A stretch of DNA of 22,838 nt from the NCBI GenBank assembly GCA_002311345.1, contig DCAA01000025.1, positions 5,710-28,547 of the forward strand. Direction: 5' to 3'. The notes below the pieces were generated by a model that did not search any database, had not been told where the DNA came from, and worked only from the letters and a program-made list of their open reading frames with translations. How positions within the stretch are numbered: the first letter of the stretch is position 1; every line of letters begins with the position of its first letter. The DNA is from Planctomycetes bacterium UBA1146 (GTDB lineage: Bacteria > Planctomycetota > UBA8108 > UBA1146). Below are positions 9,701 through 17,431 of the stretch, in pieces. Both the position numbers and the translations under genes were made by a program.

Positions 9701-10095
9701 TCTTCTACAACACCGATTCCGGTGGAAAGACCATCATTACCAGTTGGGAATTCGGCGGCTTCGGTGGGGATCAGACGATTCTCGCCCAGCGCTACCACGA
9801 TGCATTTGGGGCGACTCAAATTGTCTTCAGGCGTGGTGATACCAACCAGGATGGTGGCTTCAACATCGCCGACCAGATCTACCTGCTTGCTGCGCTGTTC
9901 TCAGGTGGAGATCCATGTCTCTGTCCCGACTCCTGCGACCAGAACGATGACGGTGGCGTGAACATCGCCGATGCGATCTACGGCCTGGCGGCGCTCTTCT
10001 CCGGCGGATCTCCCCCCGGGGATCCGGGACCGTCGAACTGTGGCCCAGACCCGTCCGACGATAGTCTGGCTGAGTGTGTCTACGGCGCTTGCTAG
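6712..10095 (+). CDS. Large secreted multidomain protein with amidotransferase-like domain and dockerin pair
   Basis: This 1127-residue protein starts at ATG 6712, preceded by GAAGGG (6697-6702), with signal peptide MRLLIIMGVLVVFAMPTVALA cut before QDEC. Order by residue: PPC-like module 1 (~23-162), Fn3-like (~164-253), the ~210-residue domain shared with the upstream gene (~254-467; SYYRAYDLC, RIRLHIDSNGG, EEFQVP, LVVEIF), Fn3-like (~474-555), PPC-like module 2 (~555-705), Fn3-like (~711-793), the alpha/beta domain (~794-1035; WIMTGTVPNDYRI, YFEGGDHFGFAH, SWEFGGFGGDQ), dockerin loops (~1040-1105) and a Cys tail. The first loop reads DTNQDGGFNIADQ. The order is consistent with recombination of modules between neighbours. 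No enzyme activity can be assigned. The 244-base gap before it holds no clear terminator or gene. Confidence 0.88.
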   Translation: MRLLIIMGVLVVFAMPTVALAQDECATAVAIPFAIGTTVTPIDTTAATTSADPIDDAACAGTAIGTCEFDIWFTWNPTADGIATMSTCNDVNFDTDLLISTGACGAQTTVACNGDGAGCAGFSSFVDFFQVTGGTSYTIRIGGWDAASIGTGNLTIVFSDLVPVSNLACTPDQSSGTDEVLIEWNEDVFYDTVGIYLDVIDPANLITTVAGVGAGGMNSFNYTPAASGGHTLFAVGESGGSAAPSAQCSYFFADACPATTGATLVPVPQNLPFGGAVSCNAGGLHADNSYYRAYDLCNNYSNTDLVDVKCITTAFSSNPAVTTQPVRIRLHIDSNGGAVGPLTGMNMFYEEEFQVPVVGNELYNFVLGTGIIDPDGVLAGSATTLVGCLDGETLVVEIFTPDGQAAGHSLFMGIPDPAQTNPATDQIGASYILAPACGLTNPIDMVNLGFPTNMWIMDIAWDDAGDCICGGGVSNLVCQQTPGTTQWDMTWAPVGPVGSYEIEIDGDPVATLPGTATSYQTDPQTAYEVQQTFITAFDAGGAVINFAGCDFNTAPANSWFEGAETIAVGDTAINITNAVLTTGPDLDPAVCAMNIGNDGIFNDLFYCFTAGSTGNVLVSTCGGNTFDTRLAVYSDCNSDDPANVIACNDDADTGATTPGGTAPPAGNPLCTNFAAELQFTATQGQSYLVRVGTFNQAGLGAGILTVNDCIPPTGVSGSADCVTGDVTLNWTANPNFVSMEITRDGVSIANPAVADTSYVDIGVDDGDHVYEIIGDCGSGPNPATLNVSMLQYAGQTDIVLAMEGLQDNGDVGDVDSGQAMLDALTAVGANVGMVRASIADYPCATDASVNNLWIMTGTVPNDYRIDQAEGDAIGQANIDGKNVYFEGGDHFGFAHVSSLFDSRDGNDDSTYDTGDGDDSYTSMNGLDSGFGLDTSDFVAALYTQDFGTGDDWQDILTPATGDSAGPEAGAIWENNDDGVFGGGIPSPGPEGNYVTGVFYNTDSGGKTIITSWEFGGFGGDQTILAQRYHDAFGATQIVFRRGDTNQDGGFNIADQIYLLAALFSGGDPCLCPDSCDQNDDGGVNIADAIYGLAALFSGGSPPGDPGPSNCGPDPSDDSLAECVYGAC

Positions 10096-10118
10096 AAGTT
10101 AGTTGTCGTAAGTTTGAT

Positions 10119-10160
10119 ATCGAGGGGTGGTGGGAGCCGATGCTCCTGCCACCCTTCGAT
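10119..10160 (+). terminator. Rho-independent terminator after the fourth dockerin gene
   Basis: A 19-bp stem (10119-10137 with 10142-10160, three G-U pairs, loop CGAT) begins 24 bases after the TAG stop and is followed by CTTTTCT. The remainder of the gap up to 10362 has no gene that I can support. Confidence 0.78.
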
Positions 10161-10352
10161 CTTTTCTATGTATGTGTATCTACCAGGCAATGTGGATCTT
10201 CCCCTTACCCCCATCGATTCCGCTGGATTCGAACTTCCCCGCGTTGCGGATCTCCGTAGTGCGCCTTAGGATGGGAGTTGCTGGAGATCTGTATATTTCA
10301 ATCGAATCCGGCCGGTCAGATTTTGCTGCGTGCCTGGGTTCGTCTCGTCGTT

Positions 10353-10358
10353 GGAGGT
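10353..10358 (+). promoter_or_regulatory. Shine-Dalgarno deciding the start at 10363
   Basis: GGAGGT lies 4 bases before ATG 10363 and directly precedes a signal-peptide-like sequence. It supports this start over the in-frame upstream start at 10330. Confidence 0.7.
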
Positions 10359-10362
10359 GGTG

Positions 10363-13300
10363 ATGAAGAGTCCATTTTTTGCATCGGTACTAATGTTGTC
10401 GTTCATCCTGAGCCCTGCTCTGCTCGATGGTCAGGTCACGATCAATGAGATTCGTATCGATCAATCGAGTACTGATAATGATGAGTATTTTGAACTATCA
10501 GTGCCTGTGGGTGGTTCGCTCACGGGACTCACTTACATAGTGATCGGAGATGGAGCTACAGGTAGCGGAACGATCGAAGCTGTCATCAGTTTATTTGGCG
10601 CGCCCGTCCCCGCCAGTGGCCTGTTCGTCGCGGCCGAATCCACTTTCACTATCGGCCTGGCCGACTTGACGACAGATCTCAACTTCGAGAATAGTGACAA
10701 CGTAACCCATATGCTGGTGGAGGGATTCCTCGGTGCTCTAGGAGATGACCTGGACACCGACGACGACGGCAACCTCGACAGCACCCCCTGGACTTCGATC
10801 GTCGATTCCATCGCCTTTCTCGAGAATCCCATCGATCCCCTTACCGGCAATACCAGCGCGGGAGAACTGATCTACAGCCCCAATACCATCGGTCCCGATG
10901 GCACCTTCGTTCCGGCACATATCGTGCGCTGCCCCGATGGCAACGGCTCCTGGGAGATCCTTCCCTTTGCTGATCTTGGCCTGCCCTTCGACACTCCCGG
11001 CTCCCCCAACACCTGCCCTGAGGTTTGCGATAACGGCACCGACGATGATGGCGATGGAGATATCGACTGTGCCGACAGTGACTGTACCGGCGATCCGAGT
11101 TGCGCCCCGCCACCCGCCAATGACAACTGCGCCGATGCCATCAACGTTATCGAAGGCGCCTACAACCTGACCACTCTCGGTGCGACCACCGATGGCCCGA
11201 CCACTTGCGGCGGAAGCCTTCTCAACGACGTGTGGGTACTGTACAGCGCCACCTGTAGCGGAATCGTGACCGTCACGACTTGTGGCAGCGCAGACTTCAA
11301 TCCCCAGATGGCGATCTATCCCGGCAGTGGCCAATGTCCACCTGCTACTGGTTCAGAAATCGCCTGTGATGCGGGAAGTTGTATCGGATCGGGAGAACCG
11401 GAAATCTTCCTCGATGCCGTGGTCGGCGAGACTTATCTGATCCAATTCGGCGGCTTCAACGGAGAACGTGGAGATGCGACCCTGACCATCATTTGCCCTC
11501 CCGCGGACTGTCACCAGTTCCCGAATCCAAACATCGAACTGCTTGGATTTGTTGGAACGATCGCCAGTAGTTCACCCGGAATGCCCATCGACTACGTCGG
11601 TGATCCCCCGGTGCCGGACTTTGACTTCATCGATCTCACCGGAGCCCCAGGTACCATCACAGACCTGGATGTTGCCGTCGACATCTCCCACACCTTCATC
11701 GGAAATCTGGACATCGACCTGATCGGTCCGTCTCAGACGCAAATCCGCCTCTACCAGAACGAAACGAACTCAGACGATGACATGCTCCTGATCTTCGATG
11801 ACGAGGGACAAGCATACGGCAGTGTCGACACATTCAGCGGTGAGAGGATGCAGCCTTATGACCTCTCGCAGAGCACCGGTGCACTCGCCGACTTCGACGG
11901 CGAACCCATCGACGGATCCTGGGCGATCCTCATCGGCGACACCTTCCCCTCTACAGGCGGAGGAACCCTCAATTCCTGGGGCCTGTTCATCAGCCAACCA
12001 CAGGACATCCCCGATGGAACTTCTGCAAGCGACCATGTGATCTCCGTCGATCCCGCTGACTTGACCGGGATCAACGATCTGGATGTGGACATCGATCTGA
12101 CCCACCCCGATACATCCGACCTGGAAGTGGATTTGCTCTCCCCACAGGGAACCTCCGTCCGCTTGCACGACCATGGAGCAGGAACCGACCTGTTCGGTCG
12201 CTACGACGATGCCACCGGCAACAATGATGGCTTCGGCACTCTGATCCCCTCGGGACCCGGTTCACTCGCTGACTTCGATGGCGAAAGCATCGGAGGAGAC
12301 TGGACGCTGACCGTGGCGGACACAGTGACTGGCACCAGCGGCAGCATGAGCGGCTGGGCGATTCAGGTCTGCCCGTCCCAGTGTAATGCTCCGAGCGATC
12401 TGACCATCACCAGCGACTGCAACACCAACACTGTAGAACTCTCCTGGACCAACAGCGCGACCTACGACAGTGTCGAGATCGATCGTGATGGAGTCACTGT
12501 GGCCACCGTCGCAGGTACCGATACGACCTATTCAGATGGTGGAGCCACCGATGGCTTCCACGATTACACAGTGCGCGGTGTCTGTGCTGTCGGCGCTTCT
12601 GCGACCACCGACTTCGTCGATCACTTCACCTACAACCAGGAAGACACCATCGTGGTCGCCATGGAAGGTCTCTTCAATAATGGCGATACGGGGAGCAATG
12701 ATACAGGAGCGACGCTGCTGGCAGGGCTTCTGGCCGATGGTGCCAACGCCAAGTTGATCCGCATGCAGATCGATGACTACGCTTGCATCAACTCTGCCGG
12801 GGTAACCCAGGTGTGGATCGCCTGCGGCACCTGGCCGACCAACTTCCTGCTCAACTCGGATGAAGCCAACGTCATCGCTGATCTTGCCGCAGCCGGTGTT
12901 GCCATTTACTTCGAGAGCACTGACCACTGGAGCTTCAACCATCCGATCTCTTCTTTCGACGATCGAGACGGAGTTGCAGAGCCCTACTCCCAGGATGACA
13001 ACGATCTGCTCACTTCTCTCGACGGTGTCGACTCCGGAGTCGGCCTCGACATGTCGAGTTTGCAAAACGTGGCCTACAACCAGGACAACCAGGCGACCAC
13101 TGGCAATGCCAATGACTTCAATGACAACCTGATTCCAGCCACTGCTGAACTGGCCGGAGGAAATGCCGGATTGGTGTGGCGTTACGATGATGCCCTCGGT
13201 GTCGATCAAGGCACCACCACCGCCTACATCCCCGATAACGGGGCTAGAGTGATCTGCGCCAGTTTCGAGCTGGGTGGCTACCAGGGTGATCAGAATGCTC

Positions 13301-13626
13301 TCATCGCCGCATATTATGAGTTCCTGGCCGGTGGAGGGGCTCCTCCGACGCTCGGATTCCAGCGCGGTGACTGCAACGCCGATGGCGGCTTCAACATCGC
13401 CGATGCCATCTTCTTGCTCGGGAACCTGTTCTCGGGAGGTCCTGACAGCACCTGTGTCGACGGCTGCGATGCCAACGACGATGGTTCTATCAACATCGCC
13501 GATGCCATCTACATCCTCGGCGCCCTCTTCAGCGGTGGTGACAATCCTCCGGATCCGTTCGGAGATTGCGGTGAGGATCCGACCGCTGATAATCTCGACT
13601 GCGCCGAGTACAACAACTGCCCCTGA
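10363..13626 (+). CDS. Secreted protein: lamin-tail-like, PPC, two P-domains, Fn3, amidotransferase-like domain, dockerin pair
   Basis: This 1087-residue protein starts at ATG 10363 with signal peptide MKSPFFASVLMLSFILSPAL. Residues ~25-215 resemble a lamin-tail domain (VTINEIRIDQSSTDNDEYFEL, later GSWEILPFADLG and DTPGSPN). An acidic CDNGTDDDGDGDIDC motif (~221) and one PPC-like module (~250-383) follow. Two P-domains of the proprotein-convertase type come next (~384-546 and ~547-668), each with a (N/D)L(D/E)(I/V)DL(I/L)(G/S)P segment, LADFDGE and a closing (S/G)(T/S)(L/M)(N/S)(S/G)W. An Fn3-like module (~675-755), the alpha/beta domain (~760-990, more divergent: GTWPTNF, YFESTDHWSFNH, ELGGYQGDQ), the dockerin pair (~1000-1065) and the Cys tail complete it. 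P-domains normally accompany subtilisin-like or metallo-proteases, but no protease domain is present. A clear terminator follows. Confidence 0.88.
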   Translation: MKSPFFASVLMLSFILSPALLDGQVTINEIRIDQSSTDNDEYFELSVPVGGSLTGLTYIVIGDGATGSGTIEAVISLFGAPVPASGLFVAAESTFTIGLADLTTDLNFENSDNVTHMLVEGFLGALGDDLDTDDDGNLDSTPWTSIVDSIAFLENPIDPLTGNTSAGELIYSPNTIGPDGTFVPAHIVRCPDGNGSWEILPFADLGLPFDTPGSPNTCPEVCDNGTDDDGDGDIDCADSDCTGDPSCAPPPANDNCADAINVIEGAYNLTTLGATTDGPTTCGGSLLNDVWVLYSATCSGIVTVTTCGSADFNPQMAIYPGSGQCPPATGSEIACDAGSCIGSGEPEIFLDAVVGETYLIQFGGFNGERGDATLTIICPPADCHQFPNPNIELLGFVGTIASSSPGMPIDYVGDPPVPDFDFIDLTGAPGTITDLDVAVDISHTFIGNLDIDLIGPSQTQIRLYQNETNSDDDMLLIFDDEGQAYGSVDTFSGERMQPYDLSQSTGALADFDGEPIDGSWAILIGDTFPSTGGGTLNSWGLFISQPQDIPDGTSASDHVISVDPADLTGINDLDVDIDLTHPDTSDLEVDLLSPQGTSVRLHDHGAGTDLFGRYDDATGNNDGFGTLIPSGPGSLADFDGESIGGDWTLTVADTVTGTSGSMSGWAIQVCPSQCNAPSDLTITSDCNTNTVELSWTNSATYDSVEIDRDGVTVATVAGTDTTYSDGGATDGFHDYTVRGVCAVGASATTDFVDHFTYNQEDTIVVAMEGLFNNGDTGSNDTGATLLAGLLADGANAKLIRMQIDDYACINSAGVTQVWIACGTWPTNFLLNSDEANVIADLAAAGVAIYFESTDHWSFNHPISSFDDRDGVAEPYSQDDNDLLTSLDGVDSGVGLDMSSLQNVAYNQDNQATTGNANDFNDNLIPATAELAGGNAGLVWRYDDALGVDQGTTTAYIPDNGARVICASFELGGYQGDQNALIAAYYEFLAGGGAPPTLGFQRGDCNADGGFNIADAIFLLGNLFSGGPDSTCVDGCDANDDGSINIADAIYILGALFSGGDNPPDPFGDCGEDPTADNLDCAEYNNCP

Positions 13627-13667
13627 TCGACCCTGAGTTGGTTAGTTGCGCAGAGATGATTTCATGC

Positions 13668-13708
13668 GGGCGAGGTCCAAAAAGGCCTCGCCCACTTTTT
13701 TTTATTTT
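13668..13708 (+). terminator. Strong rho-independent terminator before murJ
   Basis: GGGCGAGG (13668-13675) pairs with CCTCGCCC (13686-13693), followed by AC and then T8-A-T4. It ends the run of dockerin genes and separates them from murJ. Confidence 0.9.
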
Positions 13709-13725
13709 CCTGTACCATGACGAAC

Positions 13726-13731
13726 GGAGGT
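13726..13731 (+). promoter_or_regulatory. Shine-Dalgarno deciding the murJ start
   Basis: GGAGGT sits 9 bases before GTG 13741 and 15 before ATG 13747. It lies inside the reading frame if ATG 13717 is used, which itself has no upstream Shine-Dalgarno. GTG 13741 is therefore the preferred start. Confidence 0.6.
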
Positions 13732-13740
13732 GGGCGGACC

Positions 13741-15333
13741 GTGGCGATGAGTGAAGAGTTGAAGGCGGAGAGCACGGGCGATGGTGCAAGCCGCGCCGGA
13801 GCGATGGCCGGGATGCTCTTCATCTCACGGATCCTCGGAGTTGTCCGAGATGGCTTGCTGACTGCTTTACTCGGTGCGACCCCCGCCGCCGATGCCCTTC
13901 GCGTAGCTCTCAAGATCCCCGCAACAATTCGAGACCTGCTGTCTGAAGGAACGCTTTCTGCGGCCTTCATTCCCGCCCATCAGGACCAGAAAATCCGCGG
14001 TGGAATCGCTGCCGCCCATCGCTACTCCCGTTCCGTCGTCACCCTCTTGCTTTTGCTCTGCTCGCTGCTGGTTGCAGTATTTTGGTGGTGGGCACCGGAG
14101 GTGATCGAGCAACTGGTCCCCGGACTGGAGAACCAGGTCCAGGCCACGACGCTACTGACCCAATTGCTGCCATACCTGCTCGTCGTGCCATTTTTGGCGG
14201 TACTACGGGGGATCTTGCTCGGTGCTGACCGGAATCGCGCAGCAGCGGCTTCTCAGACGCTTCAGAATGCCGTCCTGGTGCTTGTGGGGCTTGTTCTGGT
14301 GTCCATGAACCTACCGCTGGGGGAATCTGCTAGCGCCTGGGCCAGGGCGTTCCTGGCGGGATCCATCGCAGGTCTTTTGCTGCTGGGATGGGCTTCACGG
14401 GGCGCCGAACCGTTGCCACTTCCGACCTGGAGGATCTGGGGTCCAGGGATCGGCAGACTCATCTGTGATCTTGGGTTGCTGGTGCTGGCATCCGGATTGA
14501 CCTACCTCAATTCGCTCATTGCGATGCGTTTTGCATCCGATCTCGGTCCCGGCAGCATCACCCAACTCGAAAACGCATTCCGTTTCCACTTTCTACCGAT
14601 CGGGCTCATCGGAGTGGCCCTGGGGACCGTTGCCGGAGTCGATGCGGCGCGACTGGTGAGCCGTTCGTGGTGGCGGGCATTGGCACGGCGCATCGGTCGC
14701 AACCAGCGTACCACTCTCTTCATAGCCCTGCCGGCTGCAGCCGGACTCGCCATCTTGTCGGCACCACTGATCCGACTCATTTTGCAACACGGTAAGTTCA
14801 ATGCCCAGGACGCCCAACAGACCATCGAAACCCTGAGAATATATTGCCTGGCGATTCCCTTCTCGTGCTTGCTTCCGGCTCTATTGCGCACAGCACTGGC
14901 GATGAAAAAAAGACCTCTGATCTTCTTTTGCGCCACCATCGGAGTTGCGGTGAACCTGACCATGATCTTGCTTCTGGATGGTGCTTTCGGGATCTCCGGC
15001 CTGGCGGCTGCCTCGGTGACCTCGACGCTGTGCAGTTGGGTAGTGCTTGAGATAGGATTGAGACGGCACCTGGCATTGCCAAAACCTCGAAGCACTGCCG
15101 TGCTGGCCAATTTGGCTGTCACCAGTGCCGTCGCTTGCTGGGTCCTGCTGGTCACCTTGGTGATCCGCCAACTCATCGGTAACGGGTGGATTGCCGATCT
15201 GGTGCTGGTGGCTGCCAGTGCACCTGTTGGGCTGTGGATTGCCATCTTGGTCGGACGAGCGGTCCGAGCGGGAGAAGTAAAGTCATTGCAGAAACTGGTG
15301 ACTTCCGCTTTCGGGTTCCGACGCAGATCTTAA
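13741..15333 (+). CDS. murJ: MurJ/MviN lipid II flippase
   Basis: This is a polytopic inner-membrane protein of ~530 residues, the usual length for MurJ (E. coli ~511), with about 14 hydrophobic segments. MurJ flips lipid II across the inner membrane for peptidoglycan synthesis. The N-terminus carries the family signature SRILGVVRD, then GATPAADALRVALKIP, IRDLLSEGTLSAAFIP; the Arg and Asp residues known to be essential in E. coli MurJ (SR, RD, AD, IRD) are in place. Start chosen at GTG 13741 because of GGAGGT 9 bases upstream; ATG 13717 (538 residues) is an alternative. The gene stands alone after a strong terminator and converges on the epimerase gene with overlapping stop codons. Its presence supports a peptidoglycan wall in the host. 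Confidence 0.93.
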   Translation: MAMSEELKAESTGDGASRAGAMAGMLFISRILGVVRDGLLTALLGATPAADALRVALKIPATIRDLLSEGTLSAAFIPAHQDQKIRGGIAAAHRYSRSVVTLLLLLCSLLVAVFWWWAPEVIEQLVPGLENQVQATTLLTQLLPYLLVVPFLAVLRGILLGADRNRAAAASQTLQNAVLVLVGLVLVSMNLPLGESASAWARAFLAGSIAGLLLLGWASRGAEPLPLPTWRIWGPGIGRLICDLGLLVLASGLTYLNSLIAMRFASDLGPGSITQLENAFRFHFLPIGLIGVALGTVAGVDAARLVSRSWWRALARRIGRNQRTTLFIALPAAAGLAILSAPLIRLILQHGKFNAQDAQQTIETLRIYCLAIPFSCLLPALLRTALAMKKRPLIFFCATIGVAVNLTMILLLDGAFGISGLAAASVTSTLCSWVVLEIGLRRHLALPKPRSTAVLANLAVTSAVACWVLLVTLVIRQLIGNGWIADLVLVAASAPVGLWIAILVGRAVRAGEVKSLQKLVTSAFGFRRRS

Positions 15334-16559
15334 CCCGGTTCGGAGATACCAACGTCAGAGAACTCTTCTTCGGGCCACTGCGGAGGCTCGGGAATCCAAT
15401 CGGCAGGAAGCGACCGCTTCTCCAGCAACCGAGCACCGAGATCGACCTTCGATAGGATTTCGGCGATCCTCCCACCAGCCTGTCCATCCCCATAGGGATT
15501 TTCCATCCCGGCGAGAGAATCCCGAAACTCCTGTGTCCTAACGCGTTCGATGCCTTCAGCGATGGCATCCTTTTGCGCAGGAACATCGATGACACAACGA
15601 CTCCTTTGGCGACCCTGCTGACGCCTACCTACATTGAGACAGGGAAGTTGCAGAGCAGGAGCCTCCATGATGCCACTCGATGAATTGCCCACGATGGCGG
15701 AGGCTTGTCGGAGCAAACCCCAGTAGATCCGATGCTGAAGGTTCACGAAGATGTGAGAATCTCTCCTGTTGGCGCAGAAACGTTGTGCTTGATCTCGGAT
15801 CTGCCTGCTACCTGCATCGGCGTTGGGAAAGCAGAACACGATGGGACCTGCAACATCCTCAAGTGCCTCGAAAAAGGGATCGGTCTCGTGGCAGATCTGT
15901 TCATCCAGAGTGACCGGGTGCCATGAAACGACCAGCGGAGCTGGATCCAGCGCGATTCCCATCTGATGCGCCACCTCGAACTGGTCAGGAATGCTGCCGT
16001 CATGAAGATGATCGAGACTCGGTGCCCCAACCGTGTGAACTCGCCACGGTTCCTCACCGGATTGCAAGACTCGAAGACGTGCGGTCTCTGTCGGCACCAG
16101 GTGGATATGCGCGATGGCGGTGATCGCCTGTCTCACTGCGTGATCGATCGCTCCCTCGGAGACCTCTCCCCCCTCGATGTGGGCAACCGGGATCCTCAAC
16201 GCCAGCGCCACCGAGGCAGGAGCCAGCATCTCGTATCGATCGGCGATCAGCAGCAACAGATCAGGCCTTTCCCGGTCGAGCAGTTCGGCCAACGAAAGGG
16301 TAGCGAGACCGATCGTCTTGGCCATCCCGACGTCGCTATCACTACTGAGAAGGCACTCGATCCGGTGGTCCACGGTGAATCCGTCTGACTCGATCTGATC
16401 GACCGTCATGCCGAACTCTGGAGAGAGGTGCGATCCCATGGCGGCCAGAGACAATCGAACTTCTTGCCGACTCGAGAGTTGCTTCAGCGGCGAGGAAAGG
16501 TGACCCCAATCTGCTCGACTGGTAGTCAATGCCAGGATGTGCCGCGAAGAGGCGATCAT
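15330..16559 (-). CDS. neuC: NeuC-type UDP-N-acetylglucosamine 2-epimerase (hydrolysing)
   Basis: The enzyme family converts UDP-GlcNAc (or a modified UDP-sugar) to the free 2-epimer plus UDP, a first step toward sialic, legionaminic or related nonulosonic acids. The 409-residue protein shows family landmarks in order: TSRADWGHL, LLSSDSDVGMAKTIGLA, IADRYEML, HIEGGEVSEGAIDH, VGAPSLD, SWHPVTLDE and GNSSSGIMEAP (UDP binding). The usual GDR is ADR here. Start set at ATG 16559, which overlaps the stop of the upstream gene (ATGA) and has GAGG 7 bases upstream; an in-frame extension of 26 residues to 16637 would lie inside the neighbour. Last gene of a three-gene operon. No neuA or neuB homologue is in the window, so the exact sugar is unknown. 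WecB-like function is less likely because of the LSSDSDVGMAK segment. Confidence 0.9.
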   Translation of the reverse strand: MIASSRHILALTTSRADWGHLSSPLKQLSSRQEVRLSLAAMGSHLSPEFGMTVDQIESDGFTVDHRIECLLSSDSDVGMAKTIGLATLSLAELLDRERPDLLLLIADRYEMLAPASVALALRIPVAHIEGGEVSEGAIDHAVRQAITAIAHIHLVPTETARLRVLQSGEEPWRVHTVGAPSLDHLHDGSIPDQFEVAHQMGIALDPAPLVVSWHPVTLDEQICHETDPFFEALEDVAGPIVFCFPNADAGSRQIRDQAQRFCANRRDSHIFVNLQHRIYWGLLRQASAIVGNSSSGIMEAPALQLPCLNVGRRQQGRQRSRCVIDVPAQKDAIAEGIERVRTQEFRDSLAGMENPYGDGQAGGRIAEILSKVDLGARLLEKRSLPADWIPEPPQWPEEEFSDVGISEPG

Positions 16560-17431
16560 TCTTCTGCCTCGAGATCGAGCCATGTGGTCCAGTGTCCCGG
16601 ATCGAGACGGCTCTCCACGACCCAGGCCCGGATCCACTCCTTCGGTGAGATCCCCACCGCCTGACCGTGTACCAGAATCTCACACTGCTCCAGACAATAG
16701 TGCGCAACGGTATAGCACCATGCACGAATCTGTTCGGCAGTGCTGGAAGAACCGATCACCTCCAGTTCCCTTTGCCCCAGGGTAGAGAGGCCACGAGTAA
16801 CGAGACCACGAGTTCCATCGGGCGCTTCCCATAAACGAAAATCGACCCAGATACGGATGGGAAGGTTATCCGACGACATCTGCTCGCAAGAATCATTGAA
16901 GGCACTCCAGGAATGAATGGTAGTGGAAGCATCCCAGTACACCCCCACGGCACCCAGAGCAGATCCGATGACCTGGCTGACCCTCGTCAACAGCAGAGCG
17001 CTCTGAACACTGAACCGGATCTTTTTGGCATCGAGGGGGGGGGGATTGTTTTCGCCGGAAAGAGAGCGGCTGCCTGTGGAGTCATCCTCGGCCTCCTTGG
17101 TGATTGTCGATTCCTGTTCGTTCGATGCCTCGACAGTCTCGGTCCGGGCATCCTCCACCATCACGATGAGGTGTGACTCGTGTTGTGCCAGCACCTCTTC
17201 TGCATCCGGCCAGTACCAGGCCTCGGAGAGAGGCCCCTCGACAAGATCCGCGGGAATGGGGTGATTTCTTCGAGACACTTTCACCACCACATCGACCACT
17301 TCTGCAACGGTGGTTCTACCGGCATCCGTGAGTCGTACGATGGTGTCTTTCCCCAGAAGACCACGAATCAGATCCCCGATCTCGTGATCCTGTGGTTCGA
17401 TGGCGCTCTCGAGCGCAATGATGGAAATCAA
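16556..17431 (-). CDS. DUF4261 domain protein with polar insert
   Basis: This cytoplasmic protein of 291 residues shows no signal peptide or membrane segment. It matches the DUF4261 pattern: LSEAWYWPDAEEVLAQHESHL, then SALLLTRVSQVIGSALGAVGVYW, LPIRIWVDFRLW, GTRGLVTRGL and LEVIGSSSTAEQI. The family has no established biochemical role. An insert of ~40 polar, acidic residues (~96-138) interrupts the domain between HLIVMV and SALLLTR, and its coding sequence includes a C10 homopolymer. The start is TTG 17431, which overlaps the stop of the upstream gene (TTGA) and has AAGGAG 11 bases before it, so a non-ATG start with translational coupling is likely. It lies second in the operon, between a secreted phosphoesterase and NeuC, an association with no obvious functional logic. 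Confidence 0.78.
   Translation of the reverse strand: MISIIALESAIEPQDHEIGDLIRGLLGKDTIVRLTDAGRTTVAEVVDVVVKVSRRNHPIPADLVEGPLSEAWYWPDAEEVLAQHESHLIVMVEDARTETVEASNEQESTITKEAEDDSTGSRSLSGENNPPPLDAKKIRFSVQSALLLTRVSQVIGSALGAVGVYWDASTTIHSWSAFNDSCEQMSSDNLPIRIWVDFRLWEAPDGTRGLVTRGLSTLGQRELEVIGSSSTAEQIRAWCYTVAHYCLEQCEILVHGQAVGISPKEWIRAWVVESRLDPGHWTTWLDLEAEE
17035..17044 (-). repeat. Homopolymer tract (C10 on coding strand) within DUF4261 gene
   Basis: Ten consecutive G on the + strand (C on the coding strand) encode Pro-Pro-Pro and flanking positions in the polar insert. Gain or loss of one base would frameshift the conserved C-terminal half. It may be a slippage (phase-variation) site or a place where sequencing errors are likely. 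Confidence 0.9.

Noticed and set aside
16560..16637. N-terminal extension of the NeuC-like protein to 16637
   Set aside because: The extra 26 residues lie inside the DUF4261 gene and do not resemble the family. The ATG at 16559 in an ATGA overlap with GAGG upstream is the better start.
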